Assembly (NCBI GenBank): GCA_014773175.1
Contig: VXCM01000313.1
Coordinates: 62,001-126,000, forward strand
DNA from: Lucifuga dentata
Lineage: Eukaryota; Chordata; Actinopteri; Ophidiiformes; Bythitidae
Reading direction: 5' to 3'
DNA: 64,000 bases
Part shown: positions 51,195 to 60,770 of the stretch, in pieces
How positions within the stretch are numbered: the stretch's first letter is position 1
Layout: the number at the start of each line of letters is the position of its first letter
Translations under genes and position numbers: made by a program
Notes under the pieces: generated by a model
The model's database searches: none
Told to the model about the DNA's origin: nothing
What the model saw: the letters and a program-made list of their open reading frames with translations, nothing else

Positions 51195-52139
51195 AGTTTT
51201 CAAGTTAGAGCCTTACATTGTGACTTGCGATTTCCCATAAAGACAAGAGAATTGACCTGGACTTGTTACAAATGACCTGAGACTTGAATTTGAACTGAAG
51301 ATACCAGCTGACTTTCTGACTGTACCTTTGATGTGCATCACAGACACCAATTTTTGTCATATTAGTTCACAACATTAACAGTGTTAAACAGTTTATCTCG
51401 CATCAGCAAAAAACATGTGCTTTACATCACAGCAATCAAAATAAATTATGTAAAAAAAATATAGTACTTGGTTGTTAATTTCGCATCATCAGTTATCAGA
51501 ATATGAAACATAATATAGGAAATTATAGTGGGACCAAACTTCCACCAGTGTCATCTTTTTGGTTTATATTTAATCATATTATATCTAAATAGATAGCTGT
51601 AAATATGAACAGTTAATTCAGATTTAGACTCAGTGTATTTTATCTAACCTGTCTGCTCAGTGGTTAATCATTAATAGAGAAAGTTACAAAGCTGACTTTA
51701 GATCAGGGAGTTCAGGCAGCCGTTATCTTTCTCCAAATATTTACCCCATTTTCACATAGCTCAGCTATCTGCTCTGCACCAACCAGATATACAGCCAACA
51801 AAAACAGGCTTCTCTCTGGGGTTAAAGCCAAGTTTAAGGCCAATTCACATCCATGCACAAGCACATACATACTGTTTATACACAAACATACACACCTCGC
51901 TCAGTTGTACTTCTCTAAAATACCATGCTCTGGATGAAAACTTGATTCTAATTGCCCTGGATGATTGATTGTCTTGCTTGGGGGTAAATTATCCTCACAT
52001 CTGATTACTGTTGTTGTAAACATTTTCCCATGAAAAAATGTAATTTAAATGTTTGTACTATTTCTGGTACAATTATTTCCTCTGTTCTACTTCCCTCAAC
52101 ATGGACCCTTCAAGCATGGTTTTAGTGTTGGATACATGA

Positions 52140-52146
<7 letters not shown>

Positions 52147-52176
<30 letters not shown>
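52147..52176. repeat. (GT)n microsatellite
   Basis: About 15 pure GT units. Confidence 0.95.
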
Positions 52177-52178
<2 letters not shown>

Positions 52179-53120
52179 AGCATTTAAAAAGGAAGCCAAA
52201 GAGTGTCTGTTGGGTAAAATGACAGGGTTTGGGTGTGACCTGTTCAGCTATGCAGTGGTGATCATGTGAGACCTGTTCTAATTATACACTTCTCAAAAAG
52301 AAGGTCGATCCTCTCTCATGGGCAGACAGCGTGCGCACATGTGTTCATGAGTGTGTGTGTGCAGATGGAGAAATAGGGAGAAACGTGTCTTGGTGTAACA
52401 CTAACAACTAAATGGAGAATGAGATCTTTGTCCTATTTCAAACCTCTGAACACTCAACCAGTGTGAAGTGAAGTAGGACAAGTGATTTTTCAGTTTATGT
52501 TTGTGGGTCGATATATGAGGGAAACTTTTACAATGTGGTGTATGATTGTGTGCCTTTGCCTATGTGTGTATGTGTGTTTGTGTGTGGTTTTATCCTTATC
52601 AGCTGCTGTATAGCTAGCAAATCAACAACCACTACATGTGATTTCCTCCTCCTTCTTTCTTGCGTTCTCTCTCTCCCACTGTTTCCACTGTGGGTTTTAG
52701 AGACCTGTTCTGTTTTTCATTACCAGTGGAAAAAATGGGGCATACGGTTAAAAAAAAAAGTATCGCCCATCTCCATTAATACAAGAGTGCCTCTGGAAAG
52801 AGAGTCCAAACTACTAAAACAGGCCCCTTGGTTCCCTACCTGCCAGCCATTCCTTTCCAAAGACTGACCTTTACGTCAACGTGAAAGAGAAGTTGGACAA
52901 AGCAAAATAGTGTTTTGTTGTGCTCGTATATCTGTTATTGAGCTTATTCATTTCCCCAGACAGAAAAACAAAAGTCTACATGTGCTCTGTCCATTGAACT
53001 AGGTCGCCCCTGGCATCCAGATAGGAGAGTACTTTTATTTGGAGTCATCTTTGACTGTGTCAATACATGCTTTTAGGCCTTAATTTGTTAATAAATAGTC
53101 CAATTTAGCCTAGAACTTAA

Positions 53121-54260
53121 AGGACCATACTGGTGGTTTTGCATGTTTGAGATAAATAAATACAACCTGCATAATTGTTGCATTACTGCCAACCATTTTC
53201 CGAAACATAAAACTGTATTTTCAGTTTTGCATTATTCAGATCTCCTAATTTTTCAAAATCAAAAATTCAAATGATACACCCAGCTCAAAATTCAATGTTT
53301 CGTCTGCTAACACCTACGCATGATTGTGGAAGGCATGGTTGTTTTAATTTCTTGGTCAAAGCAGTTTTCTGCTGGGATTATAGAGGAATACATTTTCTTC
53401 CCTGTAGCCCTGTGTTGGATTGGTTAAATTAAAGGACCATACCAGCCATTTTGCATGTTTGAGTCTAATATATTCAATTTTCATACACGTAATGTTACTG
53501 ACAATCATTTCCCAAAGCATACTACTGAAACGGTGAATTAAAAAATTTTTTTGCTACCTTCCCATTGGCCACCATTGGTTTCAGTTCATTCTGGTAAGTT
53601 ATTAAAATCAACTTGTTGATACTTGGATAGGTGATCCATCATTACGAACAAGACGTTTATTCAGGCTTTATTAGAACTTACGTAATTTTAGCATTTAAGT
53701 GCAATAAAAAGCGTGGAGTGAATGTATGTCTCCAACGGAGAATATAGTCCCAAAAGAAGACCTGCGTTTATTGAAAAACTTAAAAGATCTGTGACTTCAT
53801 AAGGCTGTGTAACTATTAGCAGGCGAAACATCGATTTTTAAGGTGGGTGTATCGCTTGAATATTTGATTTAAAGATTAAGAGATTTTGCAAAATATCAGG
53901 AAAGCTGAAATATGGTTTTATCCTTTGGGAAATGGTTGTTAGTAACATAGCATGTATGAAAATTGAATATGTTAGGCTCAAACATGCAAAATGGACGGTA
54001 TGGTCCTTTAAGTAACTTCAACAAAAAATAATAACATTGTGATGGAATACTTATCTCAAGCCATTTCAAGTCTTTACAATTTGGTTTTTGTAGCATACTG
54101 GAATGAACTTAAACCAATGGCAATCTGGAAGGTAGGAAAAATAATTCTAAAATTGATCACTCCAATAGTTGGTTTTGGAAAATGGTTGGCAGTAATGAGC
54201 TTATGTGTATTCAGGTTGTATTTATTGGGCTCAAACGTGCAAAACCATCAGTATGATCCT
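53121..54260 (+). mobile_element. TTAA-flanked transposon copy D, older and split by copy E
   Basis: The left end follows TTAA (53,117-53,120) with aggaccatactggtggtttt; the right end, read in reverse, is aggatcatactgatggttttg and is followed by TTCA. The two halves (53,121-53,428 and 54,012-54,260) are more diverged from the family than the copy inside them, as expected for an older insertion. Together they form one element of about 560 nt. Confidence 0.8.
53433..54007 (+). mobile_element. TTAA-flanked transposon copy E, nested in copy D
   Basis: 575 nt with inverted ends (aggaccataccagccatttt and, reversed, aggaccataccgtccatttt). It is flanked by perfect TTAA on both sides (53,429-53,432 and 54,008-54,011). 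The intact target duplication and close match to copy B make it the youngest and best copy. No transposase is encoded, so movement would have needed an enzyme from elsewhere. TTAA preference is typical of the piggyBac and Kolobok superfamilies. Confidence 0.88.
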
Positions 54261-54726
54261 TTCAACTCATGTATATACAAACACATGCACAGACTTTAGC
54301 ACACTGTGAGGAAACTTGGGAAGAGATCCATGTGGGCTTGACAATGTTCCACTGTCCACATCTGGCTATAAAAAGCGTTCTCTGAGTCAAGTAACACACG
54401 TTGTCCTAAGCCTACCCCTGCTCTGCTCACACGCTGCCAATATCTACCAGTCAACAATGCCTGTAGGGGCAGAGTACAAGCTGGCATGTACAGCCAAAAC
54501 CTGTGTGTGTGTGTGTATATATCTGTCAGTGTAGGGACTTGTTGGAAACTTTGGGTAGGTCCACCCATCTCTGGAGATCTTTTGTGCTGATAAAAAAGAA
54601 ATTGTGAAAGAGTGAGAGAAAGACGTGTTTGCTTTCCTGTTGCTATTTAAAAAATGGAAAATTACAGCATACGGTGGCCCAAATTGGCCCCCAAACCTCA
54701 CAGTGAAACACATATATACAACAACN

Positions 54727-54751
54727 CACCACCACCACCACCACCACCACC
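54727..54751. repeat. (CAC)n microsatellite beside an N join
   Basis: About eight CAC units directly after the N at 54,726. Confidence 0.9.
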
Positions 54752-55448
54752 AGCTGCCCCTGGGCCTCTGCACAGGAAATGGTTTGACAAAGTGAGGGCT
54801 ATGTGATGTTGAACTTCTTTGTTGAGCTGTGTTGTGCTCAGGGTATACATATGAGTATGCACCTGTGACATCCTATTTGCAGAAAATTAAGTAGCTGTAT
54901 TTTTCTGTTTGAATGCACACACTTCCACATTATGAGAAAGACTGTGTTAATGCCATAAATTCATGCAACTGGGCTTATGCAGTTAAATTAGCTGGAAATA
55001 TCACTGACTCCTGAATGATTCCCGTTTAAAACAAACGTGATAAAGACCTGCCAAAACCCTTCAGCTTTTCACAGAGCAGCATTATGAACGTATGATTTCT
55101 GCTTCTTGAATCTAAAGAGCCACAACTCCCTCCACCCCTCTGTGTCCTTAGTCACATGTTCCAATCACCTGACCAGAAATAGGCGGAACCAAAGAGAGCA
55201 CATGCCGTAGCCAGATGGTGTGCTGTTTTGAACAGAGACCATGTGGGAAACCATTTACTGTAGTTCAGCAGCACTCCAGCATGATATATAGAATGTAGAC
55301 CACAAATATTGCCAGCTTGTAACTCCATATATTCCCTCAAACTGCTTCTCAGACTGTGTTCGATCTGTTGTCTGTGGCTTATCTCTGTTTCTCATGCAGT
55401 CTGAGCTCTGACCTCCACATTTCCTGTTAACTGCGTCTCCATTCTTAC

Positions 55449-55622
55449 CTTAAGTGAGTCGAAGCAAGCGATGACCCGTCCATTGTCCACCTGACAACTC
55501 TTGGCAGGGTGGGCGAACTTGCACTCCTGGTCAGAGCGAGAACACGTGCCCCTCTGGAACTCCCTACAAACCTCCAGTGTCAGCCACTTTGTATCACGCA
55601 TGTGGGCTATGTTCATCGCCAT
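55449..55622 (-). CDS. mbnl1: mbnl1 first coding exon (zinc finger 1)
   Basis: Fifty-eight codons beginning [20 protein letters not shown], then [20 protein letters not shown] and [13 protein letters not shown]; human has exactly 58 codons here ([23 protein letters not shown]...). Finger 1 ligands are Cys19, Cys27, Cys34 and His38; Cys53 starts finger 2. The start ATG at 55,622 is in good context (GCTGCCATGG). The donor is strong, AAG|GTAAGA, phase 0. In mammals this exon can be skipped as part of MBNL1 self-control. Confidence 0.97.
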
Positions 55623-55769
55623 GGCAGCACGTTGGCAAACTGTGTTCAAAGCTCGGTTCAAGCGCGAATAAAGTATCTCTAGTTTTATAATCCACAACTC
55701 AGATGTTTGTTGGTGTGGATATTTGTGTTATGTGAAGTCACAAAAAGCTCCTATTGATTGAGAGGATTT

Positions 55770-55778
55770 CTACTCCAT
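55770..55778 (-). promoter_or_regulatory. mbnl1: Minimal uORF (ATG GAG TAG)
   Basis: The nearest upstream ATG to the mbnl1 start on the minus strand is followed after one codon by a stop. Confidence 0.6.
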
Positions 55779-55826
55779 GTGTTTGTCCAAGGTGAAATGT
55801 TGTTGGATGACGTTTCAATGTGAATG

Positions 55827-55838
55827 CTAATGGGTCAT
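55827..55838 (-). promoter_or_regulatory. mbnl1: Minimal uORF (ATG ACC CAT TAG)
   Basis: A three-codon upstream ORF in the mbnl1 leader, in the strong context GAAAATGA. Confidence 0.6.
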
Positions 55839-55930
55839 TTTCCTGATCCACAGAAAAAGTGATTAAATCCAGAGGACGTTTGCCTAACAATTAAGTTGCC
55901 AGTCTCTGCTTGACTTGTCTTTCTCGCTGG

Positions 55931-55963
55931 TTATTGCTGTCTGAATGGTCTCATCTACAGCAT
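55931..55963 (-). promoter_or_regulatory. mbnl1: Two adjoining minimal uORFs
   Basis: ATG CTG TAG (55,955-55,963) is followed, overlapping by its last stop region, by ATG AGA CCA TTC AGA CAG CAA TAA (55,931-55,954). Confidence 0.55.
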
Positions 55964-56062
55964 TCTCACCAAGGCTGAAAACAGACGGACAGGACAAACT
56001 AAGAGCCTGCTGTTTAGGTGCAGTGAAGCAGGCAACAAAGGCAATAGTCTGGGTGTAGCCTG

Positions 56063-56068
56063 CTACAT
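56063..56068 (-). promoter_or_regulatory. mbnl1: Start-stop element (ATG TAG)
   Basis: ATG is immediately followed by TAG on the minus strand; such start-stop elements can stall or drain scanning ribosomes. It matters only if the leader reaches this far upstream. Confidence 0.45.
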
Positions 56069-57239
56069 AAAGGTTAAGGACACTGAGGACCAAGTGGTGG
56101 CTTAGAAGGTTGAAACGAGGGTTAAAGGCAAGATGGGTGAGATGCTGCGCGGGCCTTGTGGTGTGTTTGACTGCTGTGGCAAGGCTGATCAGCTGGCAGA
56201 GAGCAGTTGGCAGGAGCTCTGCAGCAAGGGCAGAGAGGAGTGGTGGTGGTGGTGGTAGTGGAGGAGATGAGCGGGCGAGCAGGTCTGGGCGAAGGCCACG
56301 TGGAGGGTGTGGTCACTGTCCTTATACTCGTGTTACTGTGGTAGCAAGCGAGCAAGGCAGGGGCAGGGTGGAGCTTCAGCTGTAGAAGCAGGTCAAAGCT
56401 GCAGCAGACGTCAGGGAAGGCACTTCCTCTGGNGAGAGAGAGAGAGAGAGGGGAGGGATATAAAGAAGGAAAAGACAAAGAGATTAATCTCATGATATCT
56501 CATCAAACAAACCTTTTAAGTTTATGTTTTTATCTCTCCTTTTTGCTCCATTCTGACCTGCAGCATTTTAAGTCATTCTAGTCATGCCACCACTCAGCTA
56601 TGCAGCTGTGGGAATGAAGAATATGTAAAAATGTAAGTAATGCAGGGGTGTCAGCTAAAACAAATAAAACTTTCACCCGCCCTGCGCTCTAAACACACAT
56701 GGTGTGCACACACGCTCATCACGCCATGCCACACACAAACACACTCTCACACAGACACAACCACACAAAGCAGCCATTCACAACTTTCCACAACCTCTGG
56801 TCGACACAGGAAAATCAAATCAAATCCCGTATCACTTACAGTTGAGAACAGCAAAACTGGTCATGGCAGATCTATTTAGAAGTGAAAAAAAGGAAGAGAG
56901 TGAAAGCAGCAGGAAGTGAAGGCAAGGCATGAGAGAGAGGAGGTTAGTCATTTCCCTTCTGACGAAGTGGTGCATAAGTGCAGACCAATGAGAGCCGGCA
57001 GTGAGAGTTGCAACAACATTCTGGGCTGAGCGCCAGGTGAGAGCAGGGGGAGGAGCAAAGAGGAGGTTGACCTGCCTGACACAAGGGAACAGAGAGAGAG
57101 ACACAGACAGACAGACAGACAGAGAGACAGAGAGAGACAGGCTGAACTAATTATTTTGTGCTATTTCTATGACTACATAATTTGTTGCCAACAGAAACGT
57201 TTTCATTAAAAATCTGAATATTATTACTCAAGCATTTCC

Positions 57240-57255
57240 AAAAAAAAAAAAAAAA

Positions 57256-57287
<32 letters not shown>

Positions 57288-57296
57288 AAAACAAAA
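57240..57296. repeat. Poly-A / (AAAAC)n tract
   Basis: About 22 A residues followed by AAAAC repeats; possibly the tail of a retroposed element, but no body is recognised next to it. Confidence 0.85.
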
Positions 57297-57735
57297 GCAT
57301 TATAGCAATACCGCAATGTCTTGGAGAGATGTCAACTTGTTAAACTTATTATATCATGTTTATTATTTTACTTTCATAAACAACATTTCCCATTTATAAC
57401 ATTCAGAGGCGATAATGGGTTGAGAAGGTTTGTTTTTTCCAGAATTTTGTAATGTGGCCAGTGTTTTCTATTTTTGGTGAAACCATTGTGGAGGGTTTAC
57501 TGGGGGAATTTGAATGACTGGGCTCCCAGGGGCCCATTCTGTTCTTATCACAAGGGCAGGGTAACTCACCACACCCTATCTAGAGAAATCGCCTTTCCCA
57601 GAACAGCACGAGCACCTTCAGCAATGCTACGAAGCGCTAGCAACTACAGTGCTGCAACACTGCAACACAGCATATCAGACCTTTGCAGCAGCACAGCCCA
57701 GGTCATGATGACCAAGCAACATGGATATACGATGC

Positions 57736-57804
57736 AAGAGAGAGAGAGAGAGAAGAAGAAGAAGAAGAAGAAGAAGAAGAAGAAGAAGAAGAAGAAGAAG
57801 AAGA
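57736..57804. repeat. Compound (GA)n(AGA)n microsatellite
   Basis: A short AG run, then about 18 AGA units. Confidence 0.95.
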
Positions 57805-60052
57805 ACCCGGCTTAGTTTCACCTTGGTTGATCCCTACAACGGTAAAAGTAATATTGCTTTCACGAATGACCTTTGGAGTACTAGCATAATCATAACACAA
57901 ATACCAAACCTGCCCAACCCAACATGCACACACCCAGCCACACGCACACGCACACACGCACACTCACACACACACACACACAGGACAAAATACCTTTAAT
58001 ATCTTTTAATTTAGAAGGGACAACAAAATAAAGGTTTCTTTTTTAAAACTATATATGCGTCTATACCTCACAAATCAATATTGTCAAATGACAAACAATA
58101 CTATGTTTGATTTGTCAATTTTACAGAGTTTTCAAGCCACAAAAAGTTTCCACTAAAAACTACAGGGTTGAATGTCTTGTTTTGGATTGAAACTCATCCA
58201 ACAATGTCACGTCATGTTTTGTTGACATTACTAAGCATGTGTTTCGATTCCCATGAACCTGCTCCTTCATCATGCTTTGAAACTATCTCACTAGAAAAGA
58301 TCTTCACAGTAATCTCAGAGTAGTCTGGTACCCCATTTGTGTTTTTAATATAAAATAAGGGTGATAATATCGGTATTTATTGCTTCAGTTTTCAATTCAG
58401 GTGTTTAAAATGGAGCTGACTACTTTCAGGAGGACCATCTCTAAACTCATCACCCAGGTACAACTCAAACCACAGCTACACACAACTAATGAGGTGGATT
58501 AAAATTGTTAAACTGAAAGCACCATGACCCAACTTCAATCTAACAAGAGAATGTGATTACTTGATGCATGAAAAAAAAATGACATCCCTGTATTCTGGCT
58601 GGCTATCTAATCAGTGTCTATGGTTTCTATTAAAATCAGAGTATACATCTGTGAGGAAAAAGAGAGAGAGCGAGAGACAACTTGTTCATAAGACACTACC
58701 AAAGTGATAATGAGCCCTTATTATGATCCATCATCTCTGGGCGTGGGCATCCTTCCCCTATTGATTTCTTCATTTCTACAATCTTTCATGTCAGTATGCC
58801 AGTCCCTCTATCTGTTTCCACTTTAAATGTCTCCCTCATTTGTCTCAAATGCACCAATTTCATATTGATGACTTTATTTAACATGACTTGTCTACTTATT
58901 TAAACTGCCCATGGAATTCATACTGTTTTAAGTAGAGAACCCTCGACTCCTTTGTTTTCTGTGTCCTTTCCCCCATCAGCAATGCTCTTCTTCCATCTGT
59001 CTGCCTTTGCAGCCTCAATGTGACTGTCTGCTACCATTCTCTTCCAGCACCCACAGTGGCGCTCCCTCATACTCCAAGGTCTCGCAAGCTGGTGCAAGGT
59101 CACCAACACTGGATGATGGGAAGATGGGTAGAGAGAAAGAGAGAGACCATGTGCCTCCTATCACCCTTTAGGTCACGTGGTAGAAACATGATGTGGCTGA
59201 GAAAGGAGGAAGTGTAGCGACAATATCAGTCCAACACCATCAGCTCATGGTCATGTGACAGCAGACTCTTGCATATGCCTCAACAGCACAAACAGTGTCT
59301 GACATGAAAAACAATACTGCTTGTCTTTTACACTCTCTTGGTTTTGAGTCACAAAACAAATCTGTTCTCAACGAGTCGAAGATGCTGTTGAAATCCACCC
59401 CTCACCTTCTCCACCCTTCACCATCGAAAGCACAAACTATGCATAAAATCTGACGGTGATTTGTCCAGTTGACTGTGATGGATGATTATGAGGCATTCAT
59501 GAACACAGGGAGGTGTTTTGTTCTGAAGGCATGCCTAAACCGATTTACAGCGAGTTATAAAAATCATATCAAATCATATCATATCGTGCTAGTTGCTAAT
59601 CTGGGCTGATTTTGAAGTTGCCATTGTGAGCAAGTGCTGGAGCAACTGAGACAACAAGGAAGAGGGTGTGGTTCACAGTTATGATAAGGCTTCCTGGCAA
59701 ATGACTTGGTAGCATATTAATAGGCTTTCTTAGTATTGAGAACTCAGGTCATGAGTTACTACACAATCCCTGTGCATAACAAATGCAACATGGTAATAAC
59801 TGAAGCAACGTGAATGGCGATAAAGCTGAACGTACAACCAGTAATGTTGCAACACTCGCTATGGCAACCTAGCAAATCATAGCTGCTATCCAGAGCTTCT
59901 ATTTTCAGCTTTACTGCTTCACTTTTGGCTTGGTGCTGTTCAGTTAAAGCAATGGTTTCAGCATATTGACATAGGTGGAGTCAGGGTGACAGTGTGCTGA
60001 GACAGGTCATCACAGCGGAGGACGCTGCAGGAAATGCAACACCCCAGGGCTC

Positions 60053-60053
<1 letters not shown>

Positions 60054-60092
<39 letters not shown>
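60054..60092 (+). repeat. (CTG)13 trinucleotide repeat
   Basis: Thirteen pure CTG units on the plus strand (CAG on the mbnl1 transcribed strand), between cactca-like flank and ctccatg. An open frame crosses it, giving a Leu run, but no coding context supports translation. Confidence 0.95.
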
Positions 60093-60097
<5 letters not shown>

Positions 60098-60429
60098 TGT
60101 GTGCTCAGAATATAACATGTCAGTACTGCACTCTCTGACCCGTACTATACATGCTTTACATGCGTGCACACACATATCCACACAAATGCTCATATGGCCA
60201 CGTGAGGATTCTGTTCTCTGTCTCTTGATCTTTCTTGATCTCACACATATTGTATACACATACATGGAAGACTGTGACTGTATTCACTATGCCTCTCCTA
60301 TAGTTTTTTTAAGTCTTTATTTCATACAAAACAAAATAAAAACAAATATGAATGTTCCCAACAAACACACCTCCAAAACATACAATTCCAAGTAATAAAC
60401 CAACACATTATAGTAAAGTAACATCTCAC

Positions 60430-60770
60430 CAGCGACCGAAAAGGTGTAGGCTGAAGCCAAAACTTATTACACCTACCCTTCTCACATTTCAACATTTACG
60501 AAACATCATAAACATCATTAACATGTGCCTTTTTGGCAATAACCCACATCACCTTAGCAATAATTGTATAACATTTATGTCAATGTGTTTACAACAAAAG
60601 GTGTCAGACCAATATTCCTTCACACTTCTTCACTCATTCAATTTAAACATTTTCTTAAATTTGACCATTGTTTTACAAGTTTTTAAATCATTTTCAAGCT
60701 TATTCCATAAATTCACCCCTATAAATGAAATGCATCTATTTTTCCTATATTACACAGTCATACATCTATG
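60430..60770 (-). mobile_element. 3' end of a LINE (C-terminal codons and 3' UTR)
   Basis: On the minus strand the codons GVNLWNKLENDLKTCKTMVK, then FKKMFKLNE and a stop, match the C-terminus of a common fish LINE polyprotein (GVxLWNxLxxxLKxCxxxxxFKKxxK). Downstream the 3' UTR landmarks gggtaggtgtaataagtttt, ggcttcagcctacacctttt and cggtcgct also fit that family. The 5' part is missing, as is normal for a 5'-truncated LINE insertion; the limits are approximate. Confidence 0.75.

Larger units (their letters stand above)
37170..55448 (-). other. mbnl1: Large mbnl1 intron (about 18 kb)
   Basis: No coding exon is recognised. It contains (GT)n at 38,049, (GT)n(GA)n at 38,982, a 31-nt tandem duplication at 39,401, GA-rich tracts near 40,410-40,650, (TATC)n at 41,645, (GA)n at 49,277, (CT)n at 49,741, (GT)n at 52,147, (CAC)n at 54,727 and a foldback transposon fragment at 50,698, plus the nested transposon pair at 53,121-54,260. 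N joins occur at 40,408, 40,580, 48,822, 49,792 and 54,726. Confidence 0.75.
29690..55622 (-). other. mbnl1: mbnl1 gene, coding span (9 coding exons)
   Basis: Muscleblind-like 1 binds YGCY motifs in pre-mRNA, controls alternative splicing and mRNA localisation in muscle, heart and brain, and is the protein captured by expanded CUG repeats in myotonic dystrophy. The exons at 55,449-55,622, 36,999-37,169, 36,507-36,725, 34,875-35,114, 34,069-34,122, 32,795-32,948, 31,694-31,729, 30,767-30,858 and 29,690-29,746 join in phase to a complete 398-residue protein, close to the largest mammalian isoforms (about 382-388). It has four CCCH zinc fingers in two pairs. It is mbnl1 rather than mbnl2: [29 protein letters not shown] and the SHKYLTQM end are MBNL1-type. 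The first intron in the coding region is about 18 kb; the rest of the exons lie within 7.5 kb. Confidence 0.96.
55623..56100 (-). promoter_or_regulatory. mbnl1: Probable long mbnl1 5' UTR
   Basis: The sequence directly upstream of the ATG, with no acceptor needed, resembles my memory of the conserved leader of vertebrate MBNL1 (for example agactggcaacttaattgtt and gacccattagcattcac on the minus strand). It carries several minimal upstream ORFs, listed separately. The true 5' end and any upstream non-coding exons are not defined. Confidence 0.6.

Noticed and set aside
57474..57999. Several open frames in 57.5-58.0 kb
   Set aside because: They are created by the (GA)n(AGA)n microsatellite, which is open in all frames.
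59994..60395. 133-codon plus-strand frame with a Leu run
   Set aside because: The Leu run is the (CTG)13 repeat; flanks show no coding similarity and the frame runs into a LINE tail.
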